From positions 62,001 to 126,000 of the forward strand of contig NZ_FMIR01000015.1 in the NCBI RefSeq assembly GCF_900095745.1: a stretch of 64,000 nucleotides of DNA. The letters run 5' to 3'. The DNA is from Microbacterium oxydans. Lineage in GTDB: Bacteria; Actinomycetota; Actinomycetes; Actinomycetales; Microbacteriaceae. Each line of letters begins with the position of its first letter. Position 1 is the first letter of the stretch. Positions 27,137 through 34,450 of the stretch are shown one piece after another. Both the position numbers and the translations under genes were made by a program. Below the pieces are notes generated by a model. It did not search any database and was not told the DNA's origin. It saw nothing but the letters and a program-made list of their open reading frames with translations.

Positions 27137-27484
27137 GAGGTTCTCACCTCCTCTCAGTGCGGTGATGGTCGATTCGACCGACGCGATCTGACGCGCCAGC
27201 CTGGTCTGTTCCTCGCGCAGCAGCGCGAGATGGGTCTCGAGGGCGGATGCTTCGCCGCGCTCGCGTTCGAGCACCTCCGCGATCTGCGGCAGCCCGAGTC
27301 CGAGCTCCCGCAGCAGGAGGATGCGCTGCAGCCGCACGAGCGCCTGCCCGTCGTAGTGGCGGTAGCCGTTGGGCGCGATGCGCGAAGGCGGCAGCAGTCC
27401 GATGTCGCCGTAGTGCCGCAGCGTGCGACTCGTGGTTCCCGCCAGCCGCGCGATCTCCTGGATGGACCAGTCGTCCCGTTCCAT
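26705..27484 (-). CDS. MerR-family regulator with C-terminal TipAS antibiotic-recognition domain (TipAL type)
   Basis: Regulator of 259 residues. The MerR domain begins WSIQEIARLAGTTSRTLRHY, with IGLLPPSRIAPNGYRHYD in the wing. A coiled coil covers about 80-112. The TipAS domain covers about 117-259 (DGFDHTQYKEEVEDRWG, DSDRWW and a C-terminal DALRIYAEANL). TipAL proteins bind thiopeptide and related antibiotics through this domain and activate multidrug-resistance promoters. The ATG at 27484 follows AGGAAGGAGG. A strong internal start at 27136 would release the TipAS domain alone. Confidence 0.92.
   Translation of the reverse strand: MERDDWSIQEIARLAGTTSRTLRHYGDIGLLPPSRIAPNGYRHYDGQALVRLQRILLLRELGLGLPQIAEVLERERGEASALETHLALLREEQTRLARQIASVESTITALRGGENLMAENMFDGFDHTQYKEEVEDRWGKKAYADSDRWWRGMTDAERADWQQRVSDLGRDWIAAAENGIDPASAEAQDVARRHVEWLTGIPGTPAAVPGGDTKAYVIGLGEMYVADPRFGANYATSSGGTHGAEFVRDALRIYAEANL
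27144..27152 (-). promoter_or_regulatory. Internal ribosome binding site for the TipAS product
   Basis: AGGAGGTGA on the minus strand, 7 nt before the in-frame ATG at 27136. It is the strongest such site noticed in the window, yet lies within a coding region. Confidence 0.75.
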
Positions 27485-27842
27485 GTCGCCTCCTTCCTGT
27501 TCGATATCTCGACTCTAGAAGTTGACGTCGCGTCAAGGTCAAGCAATCCGCCACTCCTTCCCGAGTGCACGGCTTACCGACGACTGCACGGGCTGTAGAC
27601 GCGGCCAGGCCGTGCATTCGACCGCTTCCCGTGCACTCGGAGCAGCGACGGTGGAGCGTCAGCACTGAGCGGGCGTAGCGGGCCTTCATCAGCGCGAGAG
27701 TGGAGTCCTGGGCGTATCAACAGATCGCGGACGCTGACGGACCAAGATCGCGTCAAGCGCGGCGGTCAAATAGACCGTCCTGCCTTCTTACAGTGGAGCG
27801 ATCTTTCCTGGAACCCCGGCGAGTGTGGTCCCGGGGAGGCGG
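27485..27842. other. Intergenic region with the second 78-bp palindromic element
   Basis: 358 nt without a supported gene. It includes the promoter region of the MerR gene next to 27485 and the 78-bp repeat copy B at 27562-27639. Nothing else recognised. Confidence 0.7.
27562..27639. repeat. 78-bp palindromic intergenic element, copy B
   Basis: Same length, same terminal 11-bp inverted repeats (CGAGTGCACGG / CCGTGCACTCG) and same inner arms as the copy at 15277-15354; the copies agree at 61 of 78 positions. No open reading frame. Confidence 0.75.
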
Positions 27843-28307
27843 TCACCGGTGCTCGATCGCATCGTCGGGGTCGGCCGTCCTCGGCCGCACCTTGTCTCCG
27901 ACAGACAGGGCGACGAAGCACATGACGCTTCCGAGAACGGCGAGTCCGCCGACGACCGCGAAGGCCTGATACCAATCCCACACGAGCAGATAAATCGGGA
28001 AGATACCCACGACAGCCGCCAAGGCGTTGGGGATGAGGACATGGCGGATACTGTTGCGGCTGACTCGCGATGATCCGCCACTCACCGGTCGCTCGAGAGA
28101 CCAGCACATCAGCGCGACCGGCACTCCCCCGGCCGCGAAGATCGTGAAGGTGCCGAGCAGGGGCGTGACATGGTCTGGCTCTACGGGAGATACCTCCCAA
28201 CCGCCGACCGATCCGTAGCGGAACAACGCAACGATCGCAGCCGTCACCAACACGGCACCAAGCAGCAGGAGCATGAGGGGGAACACTCTCGTCCGTCTCG
28301 ACGTCAT
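27843..28307 (-). CDS. Four-helix membrane protein, function unknown
   Basis: Protein of 154 residues with four predicted transmembrane helices (about 9-29, 50-70, 91-111, 117-137) and a charged C-terminus. No family recognised. The ATG at 28307 overlaps the stop of a 43-codon open frame (ATGA). That frame in turn overlaps another four-helix protein, so three frames form a compact minus-strand operon. Lower GC than the surroundings hints at recent acquisition. Confidence 0.72.
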   Translation of the reverse strand: MTSRRTRVFPLMLLLLGAVLVTAAIVALFRYGSVGGWEVSPVEPDHVTPLLGTFTIFAAGGVPVALMCWSLERPVSGGSSRVSRNSIRHVLIPNALAAVVGIFPIYLLVWDWYQAFAVVGGLAVLGSVMCFVALSVGDKVRPRTADPDDAIEHR

Positions 28308-28435
28308 CGCGACTCCTCTAAAAGCGCCGAAAGGTGAGAAGCCTGCTGTTCCCAGGTCGGCTTCGCCGCTTCGAACCAGCTGAGTGACGCGTAAGTGAAG
28401 AAGTCGGCGTCATGACCGTCGGCTGCCTGACTCAA
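28304..28435 (-). CDS. Possible 43-residue protein linking two membrane-protein genes
   Basis: Short frame starting with TTG at 28435, which overlaps the upstream stop (TTGA), and ending in an ATGA overlap with the downstream gene. The peptide is soluble and acidic, with SLSWFEAAKPTWEQQASHL. Overlaps at both ends and low simple-sequence content favour real translation, but it is short and has no recognised homologue. Confidence 0.45.
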   Translation of the reverse strand: MSQAADGHDADFFTYASLSWFEAAKPTWEQQASHLSALLEESR

Positions 28436-28863
28436 GTAGACATTCCCACGCCGTTGACCAGCCGAACAGCCAGGATGCAGAGCGCACCGCCACCGACCGC
28501 TGCCAGCGCGACGAATGCGAGCACAGCGGGAAAGTACCAGACGAAGATAAAACTGAGAAGGGAACAGGCCACAGGCCCCACGGCTACTCGCATCGGCCAC
28601 GAACGAGGTGATCTCGGCTGCGGAACCAGCGACAAGAGACTCAACCCCGTGGGCACGAGAAGTCCGAAGACGGCGCTCGCCAGGACGGAACTCCACACAG
28701 CCTCGCCGTTGCCGGAGTCCGCGATACTTCCCCAGTCGAATCCAAACGAATACAGCCAGTACATCAATCCCAGCAGAGCGCCGACGGTCGCATTCGAAAC
28801 CCCGAGAGCCACGAGGCAACGCACCCATCGCACGCGGTATCTCACTCCCAAGATCGTGCTCAT
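28432..28863 (-). CDS. Four-helix membrane protein, function unknown
   Basis: Protein of 143 residues with four predicted transmembrane segments (near 17-37, 55-75, 88-108, 112-135). The ATG at 28863 has GAGGA about 10 nt upstream. First gene of a three-frame minus-strand operon. Similar in size and topology to the gene at 27843-28307 but without clear sequence similarity. Confidence 0.68.
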   Translation of the reverse strand: MSTILGVRYRVRWVRCLVALGVSNATVGALLGLMYWLYSFGFDWGSIADSGNGEAVWSSVLASAVFGLLVPTGLSLLSLVPQPRSPRSWPMRVAVGPVACSLLSFIFVWYFPAVLAFVALAAVGGGALCILAVRLVNGVGMST

Positions 28864-28959
28864 CGTCGATGATCCTCGAATTCGGGTGGCAGGGGTGGCG
28901 ATCACTCGACTCTAGAGCTGACGATGCGTCACCGTCAGCATCGCCCCCCACACACGCGA

Positions 28960-28998
28960 AAACGGCCCCACCCCCGATTCCGAGGGTGAGGCCGTTCG
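28960..28998 (-). terminator. Terminator after the first nucleoside hydrolase gene
   Basis: Stem AACGGCC (28961-28967) with GGCCGTT (28990-28996), extended by CACCC/GGGTG, followed by TTTT on the minus strand, just beyond the stop at 29010. Confidence 0.75.
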
Positions 28999-29009
28999 AG
29001 AGACGCCCG

Positions 29010-29969
29010 TCAGTCGACAGCGGTTCCGAATGCGGTCACCGAGGCCGTCAGCGCGTCGGCGACCGCCTGCGCGTCGATGTCGAAGAGCACGTCGACGTTC
29101 GGCACTCCCTGCCACCGGTCGATCATCTGAACGACCGTCTGACCGCGGGTGTGCGTGCCGTTCAGCTCCACGTCGACGCGCAGCCGCCGCACGGTGAACC
29201 ACTCGGGGTTGAGCGCGTAGGCGACGCAGGGAACGTCGTTGAGGTGCATGCCCTCGGTCTTCCACTCCGGCATGTCGTCGCGGTCGTCCTGACGGTCGGG
29301 GTAGCCGATCATCTCGCAGAGCGCCACGCCCATCGGCGAGCGCGACTCCCAGAGGGTGCGGATGTGATCGGGCGAGAGCGAGAAGCTGCGGGACACATCG
29401 AGACCGACCTGCGTGAGCGGAGCCCCGGACTGGATGACGATCTCGGCCGCCTCGGGGTCGTTGTAGATGTTCGCGCTCGCGACCGGGGTCACGTTGCCCC
29501 AGGTGAGGGCCGCCCCACCCATGTAGATGATGCGACGCACCGAGCGCGCGAACTCCGGCTCCAGCTTGATCGCCAGCGCGACGTTCGTCAGCGGAGCGAG
29601 CGCCATGATGGTCACCTCGCCCGGTGCCGCCATGACCGTCTCGATCATCCGACGCACGGCATCGGATTCGACGTCGGCATCGGGATCCGGGTCCGGGTAC
29701 TCCCAGTAGCCCACACCGCCGGGACGGTGGATGTGCTCCGCGAAGTTCGGCTCACCGACCAGCGGCCGACTCGCACCCTTCCAGATGGGCAGGTCGGGAC
29801 GACCGGCGAGCGCCGCGATCTTGCGGGCGTTCGCCGTGGCGGTGTCGACATCGACGTTGCCGAACACCGTGGTCAGCGCCTCGATGTGGAAGGCGTCCGA
29901 GGCGAGCGCCCAGAACAGCGCTCCCGCGTCGTCGATCCCGGGGTCGGTGTCAATGATCAGTCGTTCCAT
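29010..29969 (-). CDS. Nucleoside hydrolase, inosine/uridine-preferring family (first copy)
   Basis: N-ribohydrolase of about 319 residues that cleaves the base-sugar bond of nucleosides. The calcium/ribose motif IIDTDPGIDDA is at the N-terminus and the ANIYNDPEAAEIV segment carries the conserved Asn and DPEAA. An acidic DPDPDAD insertion follows residue 90. I chose the ATG at 29969 because AGAAAG precedes it at 7 nt; ATGs at 29975 and 29987 are in frame. Third gene of an MFS - small membrane protein - hydrolase operon, so it probably acts on an imported nucleoside. Confidence 0.88.
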   Translation of the reverse strand: MERLIIDTDPGIDDAGALFWALASDAFHIEALTTVFGNVDVDTATANARKIAALAGRPDLPIWKGASRPLVGEPNFAEHIHRPGGVGYWEYPDPDPDADVESDAVRRMIETVMAAPGEVTIMALAPLTNVALAIKLEPEFARSVRRIIYMGGAALTWGNVTPVASANIYNDPEAAEIVIQSGAPLTQVGLDVSRSFSLSPDHIRTLWESRSPMGVALCEMIGYPDRQDDRDDMPEWKTEGMHLNDVPCVAYALNPEWFTVRRLRVDVELNGTHTRGQTVVQMIDRWQGVPNVDVLFDIDAQAVADALTASVTAFGTAVD

Positions 29970-29990
29970 ATCCATGCTTTCTGTCATGTC

Positions 29991-30281
29991 CTAGCGGCTC
30001 ACAGGCCGTTCGGACGCTTCACTGAGCCCGTCCGCGACCACCGGCTCCACCCGTGCAGCACGGGCGGAACGCATGTAGACGAACAGGTACCAGCAGTTGA
30101 TCGCGATCAGGGTGATGTTGAGCGCGACCATGGGCGCGCTGCCGAGCATCAGGTTGTAGGCCATGAGCATCGCCGATGCTCCGAGGTTCAGCCACCGGAG
30201 GCGAGAGATCGTCGGCTGGAGGATCGAGATGATCAGGAGAGCACTGCCGGCCCAGCCGACGATCTCACGCCAGATATCCAT
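29991..30281 (-). CDS. Small YgjV-like membrane protein
   Basis: Protein of 96 residues with three predicted helices and a short polar tail. The pattern SALLIISILQPTISRLRWLNLGAS followed by ALNITLIAINCWYLF resembles YgjV-type inner-membrane proteins of unknown function. The ATG at 30281 is 7 nt beyond the stop of the MFS gene, and the nucleoside hydrolase gene follows, so it probably belongs to the same transcript. It may assist transport; that is only inference from position. Confidence 0.65.
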   Translation of the reverse strand: MDIWREIVGWAGSALLIISILQPTISRLRWLNLGASAMLMAYNLMLGSAPMVALNITLIAINCWYLFVYMRSARAARVEPVVADGLSEASERPVSR

Positions 30282-30288
30282 CAGACGG

Positions 30289-31608
30289 TCACTTGCCCAC
30301 GAAGAGGCCGTTGCGGTTCTTGGCGAGGACGTAGAGCACGACGCTGATCGCACACAGAGTGGCGATGTAGATCGGGAAGATCCACATCATCCCCTGGCTC
30401 TGCAGCCACAGCAGCAGGTACGACGCGGTGCCGCCGAAGATGGCCACGCCGAGGCCGTATCCGAGTCCGAGACCGGTGCCGCGGATGTGCTGCGGCAGGA
30501 GCGAGTTGGACACGACGACGAAGATCGTCATGTTGAGCAGCAGCACGATGGCGCCACCGAACATCACGCCGGCGAGCGTGCCGACCCCGGGCTGCGAGTA
30601 CAGCAGCGCCAGGAAGATGGTCGGGATCGCCAGCAGACGGGCGACGACGAACCACCGGGACATCGGGAAGCGGTCGAGGATGCGGCTCAGGCCGTAGGCG
30701 CCGAGGGTCAGGAAGATGCCCATGCCGGTGGTGATGGCGAACACCGCGGTGGGGTCTTCTCCGAACGTGCCGTTGGCGAGGTTCGGCAGACCGGCGATCC
30801 AGGTGTAGTTGTACGCCTGGATGGCGCCGACGATGAACACCGTGGCGAGCACGCTCAGCCAGTACTTGCGCACATCGCGCCACACGGAGTTGTTCTTCGT
30901 GGGGATCGCGCCGACCGTGCGGATGGCCGCGGTGTCGAGCGTCTCCGGGAGCGTGCGGCGCAGCCACAGGACGATGAGACCGAACGCTCCGCCCACGAGG
31001 AACGGGATGCGCCAGCCGTAGGCCGCCAGAGCTTCCGGTCCCAGCAGCAGGCTGATGAAGAAGATCGACAGCGGTGCGAGCAGGTTGCCCAGGTTGTTGA
31101 AGAAGGCGAAGAAACCGGCGACATAACCGGGACGGTTGGGCACCAGTTCGAGGGCGTATGCCGTTCCGAGCGGTGCCTCGACACCGGCGGAGAGGCCCTG
31201 GAGGAGGCGCGCGGCGACGACGATGATCGGCGCGAGAACGCCGATGGTCTGGTAGTCGGGGAGGATGCCGATGATGAAGCTGCCCAGTGCGACGGCTCCG
31301 ACGGCGAAGATCATGATCTTCCGGCGCCCGTAGCGATCGGCGACGAAGCCGAAGACGACGCCACCGAGGGGGCGGGCGACGAAGCCGACGGCGAAGACGG
31401 CGAGCGCGTTCAGGGTCGAGGCGAGCGGGCTGTCGGAGGGGAAGAACGCCGCACCGAGGTAGACCGACAGGAGCCCGAAGATCGCCCAGTCGTACCACTC
31501 GAGCGCATGGCCCCAGCTGAGCGCCCGGAGGTTGCGGCGCTCTGTCTTGCTGGCCTTGCTCGTCAGCTGCTGCGGCGCCGTGGCTGCCACTACTTCTTCA
31601 GTGCTCAT
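30289..31608 (-). CDS. MFS transporter, metabolite:H+ symporter-like
   Basis: Major facilitator of 439 residues with twelve helices. The family loop motif ADRYGRRKIMIF lies between helices two and three. The N-terminal EWYDWAIFG and RLLQGLSAGVEAP are typical of the metabolite/H+ symporter branch. AAAGGAG precedes the ATG at 31608. Its upstream element TGCTATACT is shared in part with the acid-sugar operon. Given the co-transcribed nucleoside hydrolase, a nucleoside or modified glycoside is the likely substrate. Confidence 0.88.
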   Translation of the reverse strand: MSTEEVVAATAPQQLTSKASKTERRNLRALSWGHALEWYDWAIFGLLSVYLGAAFFPSDSPLASTLNALAVFAVGFVARPLGGVVFGFVADRYGRRKIMIFAVGAVALGSFIIGILPDYQTIGVLAPIIVVAARLLQGLSAGVEAPLGTAYALELVPNRPGYVAGFFAFFNNLGNLLAPLSIFFISLLLGPEALAAYGWRIPFLVGGAFGLIVLWLRRTLPETLDTAAIRTVGAIPTKNNSVWRDVRKYWLSVLATVFIVGAIQAYNYTWIAGLPNLANGTFGEDPTAVFAITTGMGIFLTLGAYGLSRILDRFPMSRWFVVARLLAIPTIFLALLYSQPGVGTLAGVMFGGAIVLLLNMTIFVVVSNSLLPQHIRGTGLGLGYGLGVAIFGGTASYLLLWLQSQGMMWIFPIYIATLCAISVVLYVLAKNRNGLFVGK

Positions 31609-31654
31609 GGAGCTCCTTTGCTCTGCCCTCGGGAGGGAGGGGATCGTCCCGTTG

Positions 31655-31675
31655 ACGACTATAGTATAGCAAGAA
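31655..31675 (-). promoter_or_regulatory. Extended -10 promoter/operator upstream of the MFS gene
   Basis: Minus-strand TGCTATACTATAG (31659-31671) contains an extended -10 (TGnTATACT). The decamer GCTATACTAT recurs upstream of the lactonase-like gene at about 39740, so it may also be a GntR recognition sequence. Confidence 0.5.
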
Positions 31676-31702
31676 TCGCCTTCGCGACAGAAAGAGTGCA
31701 AC

Positions 31703-32116
31703 GTGACTTCACCGCTGAACGACACCGACCGCCGCCTCGTCGAGGCCGCCTCCGCACTGCTCATCCGCACGCACGACGCCGACCTGCACCGCGTCGCGGC
31801 TGCCGCCCGCGGAGCGTCAGGACAGATCTATCTCGGCCTCAGCCTGCGCTCCCCGCGAGTGAGCGTCTGCGCCGAGAGCACGGCCCTCGCGAACGCCAGG
31901 ATCGGCGGCGAGCAGGACATCGAGGCCATGGTCGCGGTGGGGCTGCGGGAAGACGGAACCACGGTCATCCTCAACCCCTGCGGCGTGTGCCGTGAGCTCG
32001 TGCCCGCCGTCGCCCCGGGCATCCGCACACTCGCCGACGACGGCGGCCACCCGGTGTGGGTGACCGCCGCCGATCTGCTGCCGATGCCGTGGGTGCGCGC
32101 GCGCTCCTACGACTGA
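31703..32116 (+). CDS. Cytidine deaminase-fold protein
   Basis: Zinc deaminase-fold protein of 137 residues. The zinc and catalytic motifs VCAEST and PCGVCREL are intact. The usual nucleoside-binding FxNxE segment before CAE is absent: the sequence there is GLSLRSPRVSV, closer in style to blasticidin-S-type deaminases. Deaminase activity is likely, but plain cytidine may not be the substrate. GTG start at 31703 behind AGAAAGAG. Divergent from the MFS operon and convergent with the second nucleoside hydrolase, 13 nt away. Confidence 0.82.
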   Translation: MTSPLNDTDRRLVEAASALLIRTHDADLHRVAAAARGASGQIYLGLSLRSPRVSVCAESTALANARIGGEQDIEAMVAVGLREDGTTVILNPCGVCRELVPAVAPGIRTLADDGGHPVWVTAADLLPMPWVRARSYD

Positions 32117-32129
32117 ATCGCCGCGGGAC

Positions 32130-33116
32130 TCAGCGCCAGGGAAGCGGGCGCCGCAGCACCTCGCCGATCCGCTCGAGCACGCCGTCGAAGTCCATGTCGA
32201 AGACGACCCGATGGATCGGCCGCGTCTCGTCCTTCACCGGGTGCACCCCGGCGAGGTAGCGGTCGCCGGTCTCCTGGTCGAGGAATGTCTCGAGCGGACG
32301 CATGACCGCACCGGTCACGAGCTCGGGGAAGAGCAGGCTCGCGACCGCCATGCTGTCGTTGATGCCCATGACCCGGCGTCCTTCCGGCTGCGGGTACGAG
32401 CGCGAGTAGAAGCCGGCATAGTCGCGGCTGATCGCCGTGATCAGCTGCGCGGGGGCGAAGCCGGTCGAGGAGGCGATGTCGAGGAAGAAGTCCTCGGGCA
32501 CCAGGGCCTGACGGGTGACGTACGGCCCGCACCAGGTGACGTCGCCCGCGTGGGCTGCCACGCTGCGCGCCGCGTCGATGTCGAACGACACGTTGGGGTC
32601 GCGCGAGACCCGGAACCGGCGATCCTCCCACGGCGCGGTGTCGTGATAGAGCGCCGGCCCGAGCGTCCCCACGATGGTGGTCGAGCGGAGTCGCTGCAGC
32701 AGGTCGGGCCGCCTCTCGAGAGCGGCGGCGAGGTTGGTCTGCGGGCCGAGCGCGAGGTAGTCGATCTCGCCGTCATGACGATCGACCAGGTCGAGCACGA
32801 CGTCGACGCCGACCGGCTCGGGATCCACGGACTGCGCCGGACGAAGCCCAGTGTTGCCGAAGCCGTCCTCGCCGTGGATGCCGGGGTTCATCCGCAGCTC
32901 CTGGATGAGCGGCACGTCCGCGCCGCGGTATACGGGCACATCCGTGCGTCCGCAGGTGTCCAGCACGTAGCGGGCGTTGTCGGCCGCGCGCTCGCCGGTG
33001 GTGTTCCCGAAGACGCTGACGACGGCCAGGATCTCGACCTCGGGATCGGCGGCCAGCAGCATCAGCGCCAGCGCGTCATCCACGCCGGTGTCGGTGTCGA
33101 CGATGACTTTTCTCAT
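32130..33116 (-). CDS. Nucleoside hydrolase, inosine/uridine-preferring family (second copy)
   Basis: N-ribohydrolase of 328 residues with the N-terminal VIVDTDTGVDDALAL metal motif. The usual DPEAA region is replaced by SFDIDAARSV, keeping the aspartate. It differs widely from the copy at 29010, so the two probably take different nucleosides or aglycones. Last gene of the minus-strand acid-sugar operon, 21 nt after the ModA-like gene; its membership links glycoside cleavage with acid-sugar breakdown. Confidence 0.87.
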   Translation of the reverse strand: MRKVIVDTDTGVDDALALMLLAADPEVEILAVVSVFGNTTGERAADNARYVLDTCGRTDVPVYRGADVPLIQELRMNPGIHGEDGFGNTGLRPAQSVDPEPVGVDVVLDLVDRHDGEIDYLALGPQTNLAAALERRPDLLQRLRSTTIVGTLGPALYHDTAPWEDRRFRVSRDPNVSFDIDAARSVAAHAGDVTWCGPYVTRQALVPEDFFLDIASSTGFAPAQLITAISRDYAGFYSRSYPQPEGRRVMGINDSMAVASLLFPELVTGAVMRPLETFLDQETGDRYLAGVHPVKDETRPIHRVVFDMDFDGVLERIGEVLRRPLPWR

Positions 33117-33137
33117 GAATGCTCTCCAGGTAGGGGG

Positions 33138-33815
33138 TCAGGGACGCGACAGCCCGAACGCGGCGAACGCGTCCTGCGTCGACTTCTCGGTCAGGAGGGT
33201 GACGAATCGCGCGGCGTCATCCCCGGCTCCGGGGCGCGCGCCGATCGCGAACCGTCCATAGGACTGCAGTTCGTGCGGGATCGGTTCGACGATCTGCGGG
33301 CCGACGACGGAACGCAGCTCGCTGACCTGCTGGACCGCGACATCCGCCCGGCCGTCGAGCAGCGCTTCCACGGTGAGACCCGACTCGCAGCGAACGGCAC
33401 GCTCATCGATGCGCTCGAGAAGACCGCGCTCCCGAAGCACCTTCATGAAGTGCACTCCGCTCGCCCCGCTCAGCGTGTACGCGACCGCACGGGCCGCGAG
33501 CAGATAGTCGAGGAAGGCCGCCGCCGAGTCATCGGCCGGCACGGGCGCACCCTCGAGCCGCGCGAAGCCCACGGACGAGACCGCGATCTCGGCGACCTGG
33601 GCCGGGTCCACCAGCCCCTGTTCGGCGAGGTCGGTCACCGACGACGAGACCCCGAGCACGAGGTCGGGGCGCTCCCCCGCGGCGATCCGCTCGAGGAGCA
33701 CGGTCGTGGGCTCGAACGTCGCGTCGACGCGGACACCCGTGGCGCTCTCGAACGCCGGGATGATCTGCTCGACGAGGGGCTTCTTGACGACGAGGCCGCT
33801 GTACAGGGTGATCAT
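33138..33815 (-). CDS. ModA/PBP2-like substrate-binding protein without signal peptide
   Basis: Periplasmic-binding-protein fold of 225 residues: MITLYSGLVVKKPLVEQIIPAFE, then ATFEPTTVLLERIAAGERPDLVLG, then ALLDGRADVAVQQVSEL, as in molybdate-type binding proteins. The protein begins directly at the first beta-strand with no signal peptide or lipobox, so it should stay in the cytoplasm. The ATG at 33815 overlaps the aldolase stop (ATGA) and there are no ABC transporter genes nearby. It may bind or transform an acidic intermediate of the pathway; function unknown. Confidence 0.72.
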   Translation of the reverse strand: MITLYSGLVVKKPLVEQIIPAFESATGVRVDATFEPTTVLLERIAAGERPDLVLGVSSSVTDLAEQGLVDPAQVAEIAVSSVGFARLEGAPVPADDSAAAFLDYLLAARAVAYTLSGASGVHFMKVLRERGLLERIDERAVRCESGLTVEALLDGRADVAVQQVSELRSVVGPQIVEPIPHELQSYGRFAIGARPGAGDDAARFVTLLTEKSTQDAFAAFGLSRP

Positions 33816-34450
33816 GAGGGAGACCTTTCGGAGGGCGCCGCGAACGCGTGCAGCTGCGCAGGGGTGAGCGGGGCTGTGGCCAGGCCGCGGGTGACGAAGA
33901 ACAGCTGCGCGGTGTGCTCGAGCTCTTCCAGGGCGTCGACCGCCGAATCCAGGTCGGCGCCGGCGACGACGGGTCCGTGGTTGCGCAGCAGCAGAGCGTG
34001 GGTGACACGCGCCGCCTCTTCCACGGCGCTGGTCGCGGCAGGATCGCCCGGAGCGAAGTAGGGAAGCATCCGCAGCGCTCCCACTCGCATGCCGTAGTAG
34101 ACGGTGAGGGGAGGGATCGGAGCATCCGCGTCGACGTCGGCCAGGCACGACACGGCGGCCGCGTAAACCGAATGGGTGTGCACGACCGCGTTCAGGTCCG
34201 GACGCACCCGCAGCATCGCGACGTGCAGGAACGCCTCCTTCGTCGGCTTCGGACCCTCGAGGTGCGTGCCGTCGAGAGCGACCACCGACAGCTGGTCCGC
34301 CTCGATGTCGGCGAGGCTGACACCCGTCGGGGTGAGCAGAACGTGATCGCCGTCCCGCACCGCGAGGTTCCCGGTGCGGCCGTGGGTGAGGCCCCGGCGA
34401 TGGATGGAGTGCGCGACGCGTTCGATCGCGCGACGGGCGGCGGCGCTCAT
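33812..34450 (-). CDS. Class II aldolase/adducin family protein (OtnC-like decarboxylase)
   Basis: Zinc-dependent class II aldolase of 212 residues, with SIHRRGLTHGRTGNLAVR, LTPTG, GPKPTKEAFLH, the zinc ligands of VVHTHSVYAA and LLRNHGPVVAG. In DUF1537 kinase clusters this family acts as 3-oxo-tetronate 4-phosphate decarboxylase (OtnC), giving dihydroxyacetone phosphate and carbon dioxide. ATGA overlap with the DUF1537 kinase upstream supports that role here. Confidence 0.85.
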   Translation of the reverse strand: MSAAARRAIERVAHSIHRRGLTHGRTGNLAVRDGDHVLLTPTGVSLADIEADQLSVVALDGTHLEGPKPTKEAFLHVAMLRVRPDLNAVVHTHSVYAAAVSCLADVDADAPIPPLTVYYGMRVGALRMLPYFAPGDPAATSAVEEAARVTHALLLRNHGPVVAGADLDSAVDALEELEHTAQLFFVTRGLATAPLTPAQLHAFAAPSERSPS

